Notes: generated from the sequence alone by a model not told the origin. 64,000 nucleotides of DNA from Pseudomonas nitroreducens TX1 (GCF_000313755.1 NZ_AMZB01000135.1:1-64000), one strand, 5' to 3'; positions 26,498 through 37,684 are shown, numbered from the stretch's first letter. A program made the numbers and translations.

Positions 26498-27382
26498 GTG
26501 AACTACGAAGTGATCGTCACCTGCGCGGTGACCGGCGCCGGCGATACCGTCGGCAAGCACCCGGCCATTCCCGTCACCCCCAAGGAAATCGCCGCCGCCG
26601 CCATCGAGGCTGCCAAGGCCGGCGCCACCGTCGCCCACTGCCACGTGCGCGACCCGCAGACCGGCAAGCCGAGCCGCGACGTGCACCTCTACCGCGAAGT
26701 GGTCGAACGCATCCGCGAGAGCGACACCGACGTCATCATCAACCTCACTGCCGGCATGGGCGGCGACCTGCAGATCGGCCAGGGCGAGCGGCCGCTCGAG
26801 TTTGGCGCCGGCACCGACCTGGTCGGCCCGCTGGAGCGCCTGAAGCACGTCGAGGAGCTGCTGCCGGAAATCTGCACCCTGGACTGCGGCACCCTGAACT
26901 TCGGCGACGGCGACTTCATCTACGTCTCCACCCCGGCCCAGCTGCGCGCCGGCGCCAAGCGCATCACCGAGCTGGGTGTGAAGGCCGAGCTGGAAATCTT
27001 CGACACCGGCCACCTCTGGTTCGCCAGGCAGATGCTCAAGGAAGGCCTGCTGGAAGACCCGCTGATCCAGATCTGCCTCGGCATCCCGTGGGGCGCGCCG
27101 GCCGACACCACCACCATGAAGGCCATGGCCGACAACATCCCCGACGGCCTGACCTGGGCCGGCTTCGGCATCGGCCGTTCGCAGATGCCGATGGTCGCCC
27201 AGGCCATGCTGCTGGGCGGCAACGTGCGCGTCGGCCTGGAGGACAACATCTGGCTCGACCGCGGCGTGCATGCCAGCAACGGCCAGTTGGTCGAACGCGC
27301 CATCGAGATCATCGAACGCCTCGGTGGCCGCGCCCTGACCCCGGCCGAAGGGCGCAAGAAGATGAACCTCAAGCCGCGCTGA
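26498..27382 (+). CDS. cdhC: Dehydrocarnitine cleavage enzyme (BKACE family)
   Basis: A 294-residue beta-keto acid cleavage enzyme. The zinc motif HCHVRD places His47 and His49 in the metal site; TAGMGGD and [11 protein letters not shown] are further family segments. The start is GTG, after AGAAAGGA. It would condense 3-dehydrocarnitine with acetyl-CoA to give betainyl-CoA and acetoacetate, the second step of aerobic carnitine breakdown. It sits directly after caiX and before cdhA. Confidence 0.87.
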   Translation: MNYEVIVTCAVTGAGDTVGKHPAIPVTPKEIAAAAIEAAKAGATVAHCHVRDPQTGKPSRDVHLYREVVERIRESDTDVIINLTAGMGGDLQIGQGERPLEFGAGTDLVGPLERLKHVEELLPEICTLDCGTLNFGDGDFIYVSTPAQLRAGAKRITELGVKAELEIFDTGHLWFARQMLKEGLLEDPLIQICLGIPWGAPADTTTMKAMADNIPDGLTWAGFGIGRSQMPMVAQAMLLGGNVRVGLEDNIWLDRGVHASNGQLVERAIEIIERLGGRALTPAEGRKKMNLKPR

Positions 27383-27402
27383 TCTGCCGCGCCGAACTGC
27401 TC

Positions 27403-27430
27403 CCGTAGGAGCGGACCTTGTCCGCGAATG
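27403..27430. repeat. Single REP-like sequence in the cdhC-cdhA gap
   Basis: CGTAGGAGCGGACCTTGTCC followed by GCGAATGC is a variant REP core with an internal GGAC/GTCC stem. It lies inside the carnitine operon. Confidence 0.6.
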
Positions 27431-27496
27431 CCCCCGCAGGGGCCCGTTCGCCCACCGGCCCGCTCCCGCCCAACGCCCTTATCCGCTGGAGTCGCC

Positions 27497-28462
27497 ATGT
27501 CCTTCATCACCCAAATCAAAACCTTCGCCGCCCTCGGCAGCGGCGTCATCGGCAGCGGCTGGGTCGCCCGCGCCCTGGCCCACGGCCTCGACGTCGTCGC
27601 CTGGGACCCGGCCCCCGGCGCCGAAGCCGCGCTGCGCGCGCGCATCGCCAATGCCTGGCCGGCGCTGGAAAAGGCCGGCCTGGCCCCCGGCGCCTCGCAG
27701 GATCGCCTGCGCTTCGTTCGCACCATCGAAGAATGCGTGCGTGACGCTGACTTCATCCAGGAAAGCGCCCCCGAACGCCTGGACCTGAAGTGCGAGCTGC
27801 ACGCGAAGATCAGCGCCGCCGCCAAGCCCAATGCGCTGATCGGCTCCAGCACCTCGGGCCTGCTGCCCAGCGAGTTCTATGCCGACGCCACGCACCCCGA
27901 GCGTTGCGTGGTCGGCCACCCGTTCAACCCGGTGTACCTGCTGCCGCTGGTGGAAGTGGTGGGCGGCGAGAAGACCGCGCCCGAAGCGGTGCAGGTCGCC
28001 ATCAAGGTCTACGAATCCCTCGGCATGCGCCCGTTGCACGTGCGCAAGGAAGTTCCCGGCTTCATCGCCGACCGCCTGCTCGAAGCGCTCTGGCGCGAGG
28101 CGCTGCACCTGGTCAACGACGGCGTTGCCAGCACCGGCGAGATCGACGATGCGATCCGCTTCGGTGCCGGTCTGCGCTGGTCCTTCATGGGTACCTTCCT
28201 CACCTACACCCTGGCCGGCGGCAACGCCGGGATGCGTCACTTCATGGCCCAGTTCGGCCCGGCGCTGCAACTGCCCTGGACCTACCTGCCGGCTCCGGAG
28301 TTGACCGAGACCCTGATCGACCGCGTGGTGGAAGGCACCGCCGAACAGCAGGGCAGCCGCAGCATCGCCGAGCTGGAACGCTACCGCGACGATTGCCTGC
28401 TGGCAGTGCTCGGCGCCATCAAGGAAACCAAGTCGAAACACGGCTTCGCCTTCGCCGACTAA
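27497..28462 (+). CDS. cdhA: L-carnitine 3-dehydrogenase
   Basis: A 321-residue protein of the 3-hydroxyacyl-CoA dehydrogenase fold. The NAD motif GSGVIGSG is at residues 14-21; [10 protein letters not shown] near 88 and [18 protein letters not shown] near 140 carry the catalytic His and Asn region; the C-terminal helical domain completes the fold. It oxidizes L-carnitine to 3-dehydrocarnitine with NAD+. Preceded by CTGGAG. The order cdhC-cdhA-cdhB is that of P. aeruginosa. Confidence 0.88.
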   Translation: MSFITQIKTFAALGSGVIGSGWVARALAHGLDVVAWDPAPGAEAALRARIANAWPALEKAGLAPGASQDRLRFVRTIEECVRDADFIQESAPERLDLKCELHAKISAAAKPNALIGSSTSGLLPSEFYADATHPERCVVGHPFNPVYLLPLVEVVGGEKTAPEAVQVAIKVYESLGMRPLHVRKEVPGFIADRLLEALWREALHLVNDGVASTGEIDDAIRFGAGLRWSFMGTFLTYTLAGGNAGMRHFMAQFGPALQLPWTYLPAPELTETLIDRVVEGTAEQQGSRSIAELERYRDDCLLAVLGAIKETKSKHGFAFAD

Positions 28463-28490
28463 CCTCACGGTTCATCATTCGCTCCAAACC

Positions 28491-28528
28491 ACCCCCTCTC
28501 CCTTCAGGGAGAGGGCCGGGGAGAGGGG
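28491..28528. repeat. CCCTCTCCC-type repeat between cdhA and cdhB
   Basis: A single unit with palindrome CCCTCTCCCTTCAGGGAGAG followed by GGCCGGGGAGAGGGG. It ends 16 bases before the cdhB start, where no other ribosome site is obvious. Confidence 0.75.
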
Positions 28529-28544
28529 CTCTTCGGACGCGAAC

Positions 28545-29021
28545 ATGACCCACGCCCTGAAAACCTACGAAACCCCCATCCTCGCCGAGTGGACCGACTA
28601 CAACGGCCACCTGCGCGACGCCTTCTACCTGCTGCTGTTCAGCTATGCCACCGACGCCCTGATGGACCACCTGGGTCTGGATGCCGAGCATCGCGCTGCG
28701 ACCCACGACTCCCTGTTCACCCTCGAAGTGCACCTCAACTACCTGCACGAGGTGAAGGAGGACGAGAGGGTCGAAGTGCGCACCCAGTTGATCGCCCATG
28801 ACCGCAAGCGCCTGCACGTTTTCCACAGCCTGCACCGTGCCGGCGAAGACCTCGCGCTGGCCGCCAGTGAGCAGATGCTGCTGCACGTCAACCTCGAGGG
28901 CGGTGCGCGCTCTGCCCCCTTCGAAGGTGTGGTGCTCGAGCGCGTGCTGGCGCTGGCCGAAGCCCATCGCCCGCTGCCGCGCCCGGACTACGTCGGCCGC
29001 GTCATCGGCCTGCCGGGCTGA
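28545..29021 (+). CDS. cdhB: Betainyl-CoA thioesterase
   Basis: A 158-residue hotdog-fold thioesterase of the 4HBT type: EWTDYNGHLRDAFYLLLFSYA near residue 15 is the active-site segment (Asp18 and the NGH turn), followed by the long central helix. In carnitine catabolism this step releases glycine betaine from betainyl-CoA. The gene sits between cdhA and hocS. The start ATG has no strong ribosome site and lies right behind a dispersed repeat, so its expression may differ from that of its neighbours. Confidence 0.85.
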   Translation: MTHALKTYETPILAEWTDYNGHLRDAFYLLLFSYATDALMDHLGLDAEHRAATHDSLFTLEVHLNYLHEVKEDERVEVRTQLIAHDRKRLHVFHSLHRAGEDLALAASEQMLLHVNLEGGARSAPFEGVVLERVLALAEAHRPLPRPDYVGRVIGLPG

Positions 29022-29026
29022 GCGGC

Positions 29027-29959
29027 ATGAACCGGCGCTATCCGCTGTCCGATGCCATGCAGGCCTTCGTCGCCGAGACGGAGGCTCATCCGCTGGCCGG
29101 CCCGACGCTCGATGCCCAGCGGGAAAACTACGAGCGCATGGCGGCGGCCTTTGCGCCTCCGGTTCCGCCGGGCCTGCGGGTCCGCGACATTCGCCCCGAA
29201 GGCCTGGTCGAACTGCGTCTGTACCGGCCCGAAGGTACGCCGCCGGCGAATGGCTGGCCCACGGTGTTCTACATCCATGGCGGCGGCTGGGTGCTGGGCA
29301 GCGCCCGCACCCACGACATGATCTGCATTCCTCTGGCTGTCGAACTCGGTGCGTTGGTGGTCGCCATCAGCTACCGGCTGGCGCCCGAGCACCCTTATCC
29401 CGCCGCCCTCAACGATTGCCTCGACACCTGGCGGCGCATTCACCGGGACGGTCTCGGCGAGCCAGTGGATAACACCCGTACCGCGGTCGCCGGCGACAGC
29501 GGCGGCGCCAATCTCGCCGCCGCGCTGTGCCTGGCGCTGCGCAATGGCGGCGAAGCGCTGCCGCTGGCCCAGGCGCTGATCTACCCGGCGCTGGGCAACC
29601 TCGACACCCCCTCGCGCACCACCTGCGCCGACGCGCCGCTGATGACCCGCGCGGCCGTTGACGAATACCTCGCTGCCTATCTCTCGCGACCCGCCGATTG
29701 GCGCGACCCGCTGGCGCTGCCGCTGCTGGCCGAAGACCTCGGCGGCCTGCCGCCGGCCTTCATCGCCGTTGCCCAGTTCGACCCGTTGCGCGACGACGGC
29801 GCGCTGTACCGCGACCGCCTGCGCGAAGCCGGCGTGGCGGTGGATTACTTCCCCGGTGCCGGGCTGGTCCACGGCTGCCTGCGCGCTCGCCGCGTGGCCG
29901 AAGTGGATGCCCTGCGCGGCGCCCTGATCGCGGCCTTGCGCCGCAGCCTGAGTCGATGA
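29027..29959 (+). CDS. hocS: Short-chain O-acylcarnitine hydrolase
   Basis: A 310-residue hormone-sensitive-lipase-type alpha/beta hydrolase: oxyanion motif HGGGW at 84-88, nucleophile Ser158 in GDSGG, the acid in QFDPLRDD and the His in GLVHGC. The position directly after cdhB matches HocS of P. aeruginosa, which splits short acyl groups from carnitine to feed CdhA. It starts 5 bases after the cdhB stop, so it is translationally close-coupled. Confidence 0.82.
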   Translation: MNRRYPLSDAMQAFVAETEAHPLAGPTLDAQRENYERMAAAFAPPVPPGLRVRDIRPEGLVELRLYRPEGTPPANGWPTVFYIHGGGWVLGSARTHDMICIPLAVELGALVVAISYRLAPEHPYPAALNDCLDTWRRIHRDGLGEPVDNTRTAVAGDSGGANLAAALCLALRNGGEALPLAQALIYPALGNLDTPSRTTCADAPLMTRAAVDEYLAAYLSRPADWRDPLALPLLAEDLGGLPPAFIAVAQFDPLRDDGALYRDRLREAGVAVDYFPGAGLVHGCLRARRVAEVDALRGALIAALRRSLSR

Positions 29960-29969
29960 GGAGCAACGC

Positions 29970-31148
29970 ATGCAGACCACGCAGGACAACCCCGCCGTCG
30001 CCGACTGGCGTACCTACCGGCTGACCGCCGAACTGGCCAGCCTGCGCCCGCTCGACAATCGTCTGGAAGTGCTCTGGGCCGACGGCCGCGTCAGCCCCTT
30101 CCACCATCAGTGGCTGCGCGACAACTGCCCGTGCGGCGAGTGCGTCTACAGCGTCACCCGCGAGCAGGTGCTGGAGATCATCGACGTGCCGGCGAGCCTC
30201 GCCCCGGCCCGCGCCAGCCTCGATCAGGGCCAGCTGTGTGTCGACTGGCAGGACGGTCACCGCAGCCGTTTCGACCCCGGCTGGCTGCGCGCCCACGCCT
30301 ATGACGACGAGTCCCGCGCGGAGCGTCTGGCCGCGCACCAGACCACCCGCGTCTGGCGCCGCGACTTCGAAGTTCCGGTGTTCCAGCACGACCGGCTGCT
30401 GGAGGACGACTCGGCGCTGCTGGAGTGGATGCTCGCCCTGCGCGACCTCGGCCTCAGCCGCGTGGACGGCGTGCCCACCGCACCCGGCTCCCTGCACCGC
30501 ATCGCGCAGCGCATCGCCTTCATCCGCGAGACCAACTTCGGCGTATTGTTCGACGTGAAGTCCAAGGCCGCCGCCGCCGACAGCAACGCCTATACCGCCT
30601 TCAACCTGCCGCTGCACACCGATCTGCCGACCCGCGAGCTGCAGCCCGGGCTGCAATTCCTGCATTGCCTGGTGAACGATGCCGAGGGCGGCGACAGCGT
30701 GTTCGTCGACGGTTTCGCCATCGCCCAGGCGCTGCGCGACGAAGCGCCGGAAGACTTCCGCACGCTCTGCGAGATGCCCATCGAGTTCCGCAACAAGGAC
30801 CGCCGCAGTGACTACCGCTGCCTGGCGCCGGTGATTGCCCTGGACGCGCGGGGCGAGATCAGCGAAATCCGCATCGCCAACTTCCTGCGCGGCCCCTTCG
30901 ACGCCCCGGCCGAGCACATGGACGCGCTGTACCACGCCTGGCGCGCCTTCCTCACGCTGACCCGCGATCCGCGCTTCCGCCTGCAACAGAAGCTGCGTGC
31001 CGGGCAGATGTGGTGCTTCGACAACCGCCGCACCCTGCACGCCCGCACCGCCTTCGACCCGGCCAGCGGCGAACGGCACCTGCAGGGCTGCTACATCGAC
31101 CGCGACGAACTGCTGTCGCGCATCCTGGTGTTGCAGCGCGAAAGCTGA
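29970..31148 (+). CDS. Gamma-butyrobetaine 2-oxoglutarate dioxygenase
   Basis: A 392-residue Fe(II)/2-oxoglutarate oxygenase strongly resembling Pseudomonas AK1 gamma-butyrobetaine hydroxylase. The N-terminal zinc domain has Cys53, Cys55 and Cys58 (CPCGEC) and His109 in RAHAYD. The double-stranded beta-helix has His216 and Asp218 (HTD) and the distal His357 in LHART, the facial triad. It hydroxylates gamma-butyrobetaine to L-carnitine, releasing CO2 and succinate. GAGGAGCAACGC precedes the ATG, 10 bases after hocS, so it looks like the last gene of the operon, letting cells enter the carnitine pathway from gamma-butyrobetaine. Confidence 0.9.
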   Translation: MQTTQDNPAVADWRTYRLTAELASLRPLDNRLEVLWADGRVSPFHHQWLRDNCPCGECVYSVTREQVLEIIDVPASLAPARASLDQGQLCVDWQDGHRSRFDPGWLRAHAYDDESRAERLAAHQTTRVWRRDFEVPVFQHDRLLEDDSALLEWMLALRDLGLSRVDGVPTAPGSLHRIAQRIAFIRETNFGVLFDVKSKAAAADSNAYTAFNLPLHTDLPTRELQPGLQFLHCLVNDAEGGDSVFVDGFAIAQALRDEAPEDFRTLCEMPIEFRNKDRRSDYRCLAPVIALDARGEISEIRIANFLRGPFDAPAEHMDALYHAWRAFLTLTRDPRFRLQQKLRAGQMWCFDNRRTLHARTAFDPASGERHLQGCYIDRDELLSRILVLQRES

Positions 31149-31165
31149 AGCGGCTAAAGCCGGGC

Positions 31166-31204
31166 AAAAAAAATCCCCTGCGGCGCCCGACGCGCGGCAG
31201 GGGA
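31166..31204 (-). terminator. Leftward intrinsic terminator after the carnitine operon
   Basis: Stem TCCCCTGC / GCAGGGGA (31174-31181 / 31197-31204) with eight A on its left side, so a T-run follows the stem only for leftward transcripts. The next leftward gene ends at 31684, so this would stop read-through antisense to the small gene between. Confidence 0.6.
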
Positions 31205-31240
31205 CAAATCGAGCCGATTCGGGCTCTTTCGTGTGCGAGG

Positions 31241-31272
31241 CCCCGCAACCGGCGCCGGTGCCGGTTGCGGGG
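31241..31272. other. Perfect 13-bp inverted repeat
   Basis: CCCCGCAACCGGC (31241-31253) and GCCGGTTGCGGGG (31260-31272) with a 6-base loop and no T-run. A smaller stem GAGCC / GGCTC precedes it at 31211-31226. It sits between the dioxygenase and the 83-residue gene; role unknown. Confidence 0.7.
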
Positions 31273-31428
31273 TATGGAAGCCAGTCTGCGCGTCGTGCCG
31301 CCGCCTCGGTTAGCCGAAAACGACCTGCGCTTGCCCGCCGCGGACATTCCGTCGGACAGGTGCTTGCCGCGCTCTTCCGGGCTTACCAGAATCGATGCAG
31401 ACCTCTGCCGCTCCCAAGGAGACCCGCG

Positions 31429-31680
31429 ATGATGCACGCCGACCTGATCGACCAGGACGATTTCCGCGAACGCCTGCAAGCGCTGGGTTTCGCCGTGCCG
31501 CCGGGCATCACTGCCGAGCAGGCCTGCGAGTACGCCGTACGCGGCCTGACACCGGAGCGCTCGCTGGCGCTGCGCCGCCTGGTGGAGGAAATGCTCGCTG
31601 GCAATGCGACCCTGCTGCCCGCCGTGCGCGAGGCGATCTCCCGGCAGTTGCTGCCGGCGTTGGTGCCCAAGCCCTTGTGA
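31429..31680 (+). CDS. Small protein of unknown function (83 aa)
   Basis: An 83-residue acidic, helix-rich protein with no signal peptide or membrane segment. AAGGAG is well placed before two adjacent ATGs; I use the first. Composition is soluble, with LRRLVEEMLAGNATLLPAVREAI suggesting a helical bundle. I do not recognise a family. Its stop is 3 bases from the convergent stop of the next gene. A leftward terminator and a strong hairpin lie upstream. Confidence 0.6.
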   Translation: MMHADLIDQDDFRERLQALGFAVPPGITAEQACEYAVRGLTPERSLALRRLVEEMLAGNATLLPAVREAISRQLLPALVPKPL

Positions 31681-31683
31681 TCG

Positions 31684-33198
<1,515 letters not shown>

Positions 33199-33258
33199 TC
33201 AGGACATTTTGCGATTCAGACGAATCTGAATGATGGTGCGTCATGCGTCACAGGCATG

Positions 33259-33288
33259 AAAAAGGGAGGCCACGGGCCTCCCTTTTTT
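33259..33288. terminator. Bidirectional terminator downstream of gbdR
   Basis: Stem GGGAGGCC / GGCCTCCC (33264-33271 / 33275-33282), 3-base loop, flanked by A5 and T6. It ends gbdR transcripts moving left and can stop anything coming from the other side. Confidence 0.88.
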
Positions 33289-33304
33289 CGTTTGTAACTC
33301 GGGC

Positions 33305-34411
33305 TCAGAGCACCCGCACGCTGGCGAAGGTGGATTCGCCCTGGGCTTGGCTGAGGGCGGAGATGGCCGAGGAGTTGGGCATGAGGGCCAGGTCCTGCGG
33401 GATCGGCATGACCATCACCGGCTGGCCGATGGGCTGGCCCTGGCGCTCGTCGCGCGGGGGGATGCCGAAGTATTCGCGGTAGCACTTGGAGAAGTGCGGC
33501 GTGGAGACGAAGCCGCACACCGAGGCGACCTCGATGATCGACATCGACGTCTGCTTGAGCAATTGGCGCGCGCGGATCAGGCGCAGCTTCAGGTAGTAGC
33601 GCGACGGCGAGCAGTGCAGGTACTTCTGGAACAGACGCTCGAGCTGGCGGCGCGAGACGTTGACGTAGACGGCCAGTTCGTCGAGGTCGATGGGCTCCTC
33701 GAGGTTGGCTTCCATCAGCGCGACGATTTCCTGCAGCTTGGGCTGGTTGGTGCCGAGCATGTGCTTGAGCGGCACGCGCTGGTGGTCCTGCTCGTTGCGG
33801 ATGCGCTCGTAGATGAACATCTCGGAGATCGCCGCCGAGAGTTCACGGCCGTGCTCGCGGCCGATCAGGTGCAGCATCATGTCCATCGGCGCGGTGCCGC
33901 CGGAGGAGGTGAAGCGGTTGCGGTCGATGGAGAACAACCGGGTGCTCATGGCCACGCGGGGGAAGGCTTCCTGCATGGCGGCCAGGCATTCCCAGTGCAC
34001 CGAGCAGTCGTAGCCGTCGAGCAGGCCGGCCCGGGCCAGGGCCCAGCTGCCGGTACACACGGCGCCGAGTTTGCGGCCGTGGCGCGCCTGGGCCTGGAGG
34101 AAGAGGGTGTGTTCGCGGGTGACGCTGCGCTGGATGCCGACGCCGCCGACCACGATCAGCGTGTCCATCTGCGGGGCGCTGTCGCAGGCCGCGTCGGGGG
34201 TGATCTGCAGGCCGTCGCTGGCCCACACCTGGCGGCCGTCGAGGCTCAGGGTGTGCCAGCGGTAGAGTTCGCGTCCGGAAAGCTGGTTGGCCATGCGCAG
34301 CGGTTCCACCGCCGAGGCCAGGGAGATCAGGGTGAAGTTGTCCAGCAGCAGGAAGCCGATGGACTGCGGAGCTCGGTTTTGCGGGGGAACTCCGGGGTTG
34401 AACGCATTCAT
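33305..34411 (-). CDS. gbdR: Glycine betaine/dimethylglycine-responsive activator GbdR
   Basis: A 368-residue GlxA-type AraC regulator. The N-terminal DJ-1/PfpI-like domain begins IGFLLLDNFTLISLASAVEP and includes GAVCTGSWALARAGLLDG, the pseudo-nucleophile elbow; the C-terminal double helix-turn-helix has SRRQLERLFQKYL and CGFVSTPHFSKCYREYFG. In P. aeruginosa GbdR sits beside sdaB and the cbc genes and activates choline, betaine and carnitine catabolism when glycine betaine or dimethylglycine is present. The gene order here is the same. It is a paralog of CdhR encoded 8 kb to the left. Confidence 0.9.
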   Translation of the reverse strand: MNAFNPGVPPQNRAPQSIGFLLLDNFTLISLASAVEPLRMANQLSGRELYRWHTLSLDGRQVWASDGLQITPDAACDSAPQMDTLIVVGGVGIQRSVTREHTLFLQAQARHGRKLGAVCTGSWALARAGLLDGYDCSVHWECLAAMQEAFPRVAMSTRLFSIDRNRFTSSGGTAPMDMMLHLIGREHGRELSAAISEMFIYERIRNEQDHQRVPLKHMLGTNQPKLQEIVALMEANLEEPIDLDELAVYVNVSRRQLERLFQKYLHCSPSRYYLKLRLIRARQLLKQTSMSIIEVASVCGFVSTPHFSKCYREYFGIPPRDERQGQPIGQPVMVMPIPQDLALMPNSSAISALSQAQGESTFASVRVL

Positions 34412-34793
34412 TCGATCACCTCACGCTAGTCACAGTCGCCTCACGGGAGGCGTTTCTTATGCTTGTTGTTCTGTTCGGGAATCCGCCTCGGGGGTGGCCC
34501 GGGCTGTTCCTCTGTTCTCTCTGCCTGTTAACAAGGCAAATGCCGTGCCTAGGTTGAATGGCCGTTCAATTAAAAAAGAAAACGGCATGGGAATGCCGTT
34601 TTTGCAGGTCCGGATTGCGACGCCGCGAAGGTCGCAAATACGCATGGATCGGGGCCTGGGGTTTTTGGTAGCACTCACCGGTCATAGGGCCGGCGGTGCC
34701 CTGCGCGGAACGGTAACGCCCTTGTGTTGTCGGGACGGGCGTACCGCTTGCGCCATCAGGGGGCGCGCCGGGGCTGGCGTGGTCGATTGCGGG
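34412..34793. promoter_or_regulatory. gbdR upstream region and sdaB 3' region
   Basis: A 382-base gap. It contains the sdaB terminator (34579-34604) and an AT-rich part near 34540-34580 that should hold the gbdR promoter. No copy of the 21-bp-phased GCACTG-type motif was found here. Confidence 0.45.
34579..34604. terminator. Terminator of sdaB
   Basis: Stem AAAACGGCAT / ATGCCGTTTT (34579-34588 / 34593-34602) with a 4-base loop and an A-rich left flank, which gives a T-run for leftward sdaB transcripts. Confidence 0.82.
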
Positions 34794-36170
34794 TCAGCAC
34801 TCGATGATGCTGACGGCCAATCCGCCGCGCGAGGTTTCCTTGTACTTGTCGTGCATGTCCGCGCCGGTGTTGCGCATGGTGCGGATCACCTGGTCGAGGC
34901 TGATGAAGTGCTGGCCGTCGCCGCGCAGGGCCATCTGTGCGGCGTTGATGGCTTTCACCGCGGCGATGGCGTTGCGCTCGATGCAGGGCACCTGGACGAG
35001 GCCGCCGACCGGGTCGCAGGTGAGGCCAAGGTTGTGTTCCAGGCCGATCTCGGCGGCATTCTCCACCTGTTCGGGCGTGGCGCCGAGCACTTCGGCCAGA
35101 CCCGCCGCGGCCATGGCGCAGGCCGAGCCGACTTCGCCCTGGCAGCCCACTTCGGCGCCGGAGATGGAAGCGTTCTTCTTGCACAGGATGCCGACGGCGG
35201 CGGCCGCCAGAAGGTAGTTGGTGACGTCGTCGTCGCTGGCATCGGGGTTGAAGCGCATGTAGTAGTGCAGCACCGCGGGGATGATGCCGGCCGCGCCATT
35301 GGTGGGCGCGGTGACCATGCGCCCGCCGGCGGCGTTTTCCTCGTTCACCGCGAGGGCGAAGAGGTTGACCCACTCCATGGCGGAAAGCGTCGAGCCGATG
35401 ACGTTGGGCCTGCCGATTTCCTGCAGGTTGCGGTGCAGGCGTGCGGCGCGGCGTTGCACGTTGAGGCCGCCGGGGAGGATGCCTTCGTGGCGCAGGCCGT
35501 TGTCGACGCAGTCGCGCATGGCCTGCCAGATGGTCCTGAGGCCTTCGCGGATGTCGGTTTCGCTGCGCCACATGCGTTCGTTGGCCATCATCAGTTCGGA
35601 CACGCGCAGGTTGTGGCGGCGGCAGAGCATGAGCAGTTCGGCGGCGCTGGCAAAGTCGTAGGGCAGCACGGTGTTGTCGGTGTCGAGGCTGCCGGAGGCG
35701 GCCTGTTCCTCGTCGACCACGAAGCCGCCACCGATGGAGTAGTAGGTGTCGCTGTGCAGCACGTGGTCGCCTTCGATGGCGGTCAGGCGCATGGCGTTGG
35801 GGTGGTAGGGCAGGTTTTCTTCGAGCAGGCGCATGTCGCGTGCCCAGTCGAAGTGGATCGTCCGGCTGCCGGCCAGCAGCAGTTCGCCGGAGCGGCGCAA
35901 CTGCGCCATGCGCGGTTCGATCTGGCTGGGGTCGATGCGGTCCGGCCATTCGCCCATCAGGCCCATGATCACGGCGCGGTCGGTGCCGTGGCCGACGCCG
36001 GTGGCGGACAGCGAGCCGTACAGGCGCACTTCCACGCGGCTGGTGCGTTCGAGCATCTGCCGTTCGCGCAGGGCGCCGACGAACAGGGCGGCGGCGCGCA
36101 TGGGGCCGACCGTGTGCGAACTGGAAGGGCCGATACCGATCTTGAACAGGTCGAACACACTGATTGCCAT
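34794..36170 (-). CDS. sdaB: L-serine dehydratase, iron-sulfur type
   Basis: A 458-residue single-chain serine deaminase. N-terminal beta domain with [20 protein letters not shown]-terminal alpha domain with the conserved cysteines in [25 protein letters not shown] and [18 protein letters not shown], which ligate the 4Fe-4S cluster. It converts L-serine to pyruvate and ammonia. It is divergent from cbcX and next to gbdR, consistent with its role as the last step when choline, betaine and sarcosine are degraded via glycine and serine. GGAG precedes the ATG; the frame is open far upstream but without family sequence. Confidence 0.9.
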   Translation of the reverse strand: MAISVFDLFKIGIGPSSSHTVGPMRAAALFVGALRERQMLERTSRVEVRLYGSLSATGVGHGTDRAVIMGLMGEWPDRIDPSQIEPRMAQLRRSGELLLAGSRTIHFDWARDMRLLEENLPYHPNAMRLTAIEGDHVLHSDTYYSIGGGFVVDEEQAASGSLDTDNTVLPYDFASAAELLMLCRRHNLRVSELMMANERMWRSETDIREGLRTIWQAMRDCVDNGLRHEGILPGGLNVQRRAARLHRNLQEIGRPNVIGSTLSAMEWVNLFALAVNEENAAGGRMVTAPTNGAAGIIPAVLHYYMRFNPDASDDDVTNYLLAAAAVGILCKKNASISGAEVGCQGEVGSACAMAAAGLAEVLGATPEQVENAAEIGLEHNLGLTCDPVGGLVQVPCIERNAIAAVKAINAAQMALRGDGQHFISLDQVIRTMRNTGADMHDKYKETSRGGLAVSIIEC

Positions 36171-36504
36171 GCCGGACTCCGGGCGAGCTGCACATCCATG
36201 AGAGAGTGGGATAGGCACGTCCCTGTGCCCGCGATGCCCGGCCATCATCGACCCAAGTCCGGCACTGGCTGCGTCCATCGACGACGCGGCCGTATCCAAT
36301 AACGCCGCCTGCGCACCCCGTTGGGGCCGGGTGCGGGAGCACCTGTTCCGGGGCCGACGAAAGCTTGCCTCTTTACGACGCGAGCGCTGCGAACCACGAC
36401 CGGTCGATAGGCGTGGGCGGCCCTGCTGTTCCATGATCCGCCACCGACGAACGGCCGCGTTCGCCCGTATCCACCCCCATTCTCCGCAGTCAGAGGCTGG
36501 TCTC
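36171..36504. promoter_or_regulatory. sdaB-cbcX1 divergent regulatory region
   Basis: A 334-base gap with probable activator sites. CACTGGCTGCGTC at 36263-36275 matches the cbcX2 upstream motif at 11 of 13 positions. CGACGAAAGC (36355-36364) and CGACGCGAGC (36376-36385) agree at 8 of 10 and are 21 bases apart, with a weaker CGAC third copy at 36397. GbdR is the natural candidate to bind here. Confidence 0.5.
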
Positions 36505-37443
36505 ATGAAGAGTCTTGTGTCGTCGCTGTTGGCGTTATCCGTGGTACTACCGGGCGCTGTGCGCGCCGCCGAACCCGAATCCTGCGCCGTGGTGCGCTTC
36601 GCCGATGTCGGCTGGACCGACATCACCGTGACCACCGCGGTGACACGTCTGGTGCTCAGCCACCAGGGCTACCGCACGCAGGTGGTGCGGCTGTCGGTGC
36701 CGGACACCTACAAGGCGATGTCGGAGAAGAAGATCGACGTGTTCCTCGGCAACTGGATGCCGAGCATGGCAGGCGACATCAAGCCTTTCGCCGACAAGGG
36801 CCAGGTGGAGACGGTGGGCGCCAACCTCGAGGGTGCCAAGTACACCCTGGCGGTGCCGCGCTACGCCTATGAGGCGGGCCTGAAGACTTTTGCCGATATC
36901 GCAAAATTCAAGGATCAGCTTGGCGGGCGGCTCTATGGCATCGAGCCGGGCAATGACGGCAACCAGCTGATCCAGAAGATGATCAACGAAAAAGCCTTCG
37001 GCCTGGGCGACTTCAAGCTGGTGGAGTCCAGCGAGGCCGACATGCTGGCCTACGTCAAGCGAGCCGGGGCCTTGAAGCAGCCCATCGTGTTCCTGGGCTG
37101 GGAGCCGCACCCGATGAATACGCGCATCCAGATGAACTATCTGGAGGGAGGGGATTCCTATTTTGGCCCCAACTTTGGCGGCGCGACGGTCTTCACCAAC
37201 GTCAGAGCAGGCTATCTTCAGGAGTGCCCCAATGTCGCGCGGCTGCTGAAGAACCTGAAATTCGACCTGGCGATGGAGAACCAGCTGATGGATGCGGTGC
37301 TCAACGAGCGACGCAATCCCCGCCAGGCCGCCAAGAGTTGGCTCAAAGCCAATCCGCAGGTCCTCGATGGCTGGTTGCAGGGTGTCGCTCCGAACACATC
37401 GGGCGCGGCGCCAGGGGGTCAGAAAACCGCCGCCATGGAGTGA
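36505..37443 (+). CDS. Choline-binding periplasmic protein, first copy
   Basis: A 312-residue periplasmic binding protein of the ChoX/CbcX class: signal peptide to VRA/AEPESC, then [45 protein letters not shown] and [10 protein letters not shown], the segments that form the aromatic cage for quaternary amines. It is a close relative of the next gene and was probably duplicated in tandem. It has a diverged tail ([14 protein letters not shown]) and more substitutions, so it may have a shifted ligand. It opens the choline import cluster, divergent from sdaB. Confidence 0.83.
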   Translation: MKSLVSSLLALSVVLPGAVRAAEPESCAVVRFADVGWTDITVTTAVTRLVLSHQGYRTQVVRLSVPDTYKAMSEKKIDVFLGNWMPSMAGDIKPFADKGQVETVGANLEGAKYTLAVPRYAYEAGLKTFADIAKFKDQLGGRLYGIEPGNDGNQLIQKMINEKAFGLGDFKLVESSEADMLAYVKRAGALKQPIVFLGWEPHPMNTRIQMNYLEGGDSYFGPNFGGATVFTNVRAGYLQECPNVARLLKNLKFDLAMENQLMDAVLNERRNPRQAAKSWLKANPQVLDGWLQGVAPNTSGAAPGGQKTAAME

Positions 37444-37479
37444 TCCGGGCCTCTGGAAGTCGCTGGAACCGGGCCTTTC

Positions 37480-37534
37480 CACTGGATGCGACATGGCTGG
37501 TGCTGAATACGACTCCGCCTGCACTGGATGCGAC
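37480..37534. promoter_or_regulatory. Three tandem 13-bp repeats at 21-bp spacing before cbcX2
   Basis: CACTGGATGCGAC at 37480-37492 and again at 37522-37534 are identical; TGCTGAATACGAC at 37501-37513 matches 9 of 13. All three are spaced by exactly 21 bases. This is AraC-family operator geometry, and GbdR is encoded 3 kb away. Confidence 0.62.
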
Positions 37535-37684
37535 CCACCCGGTAGGCGACGAAATTTTCCTGTTCCATGATCGTTTACGAAATGACAACAAAAGGACCTG
37601 CGCTTCGAGGTCCCACTCATAATTCAGACCGCCGCGCCCCACTGTGGGCAGCGCCGGCGCCCCACCCCGCAGAGGAGTACGCTC

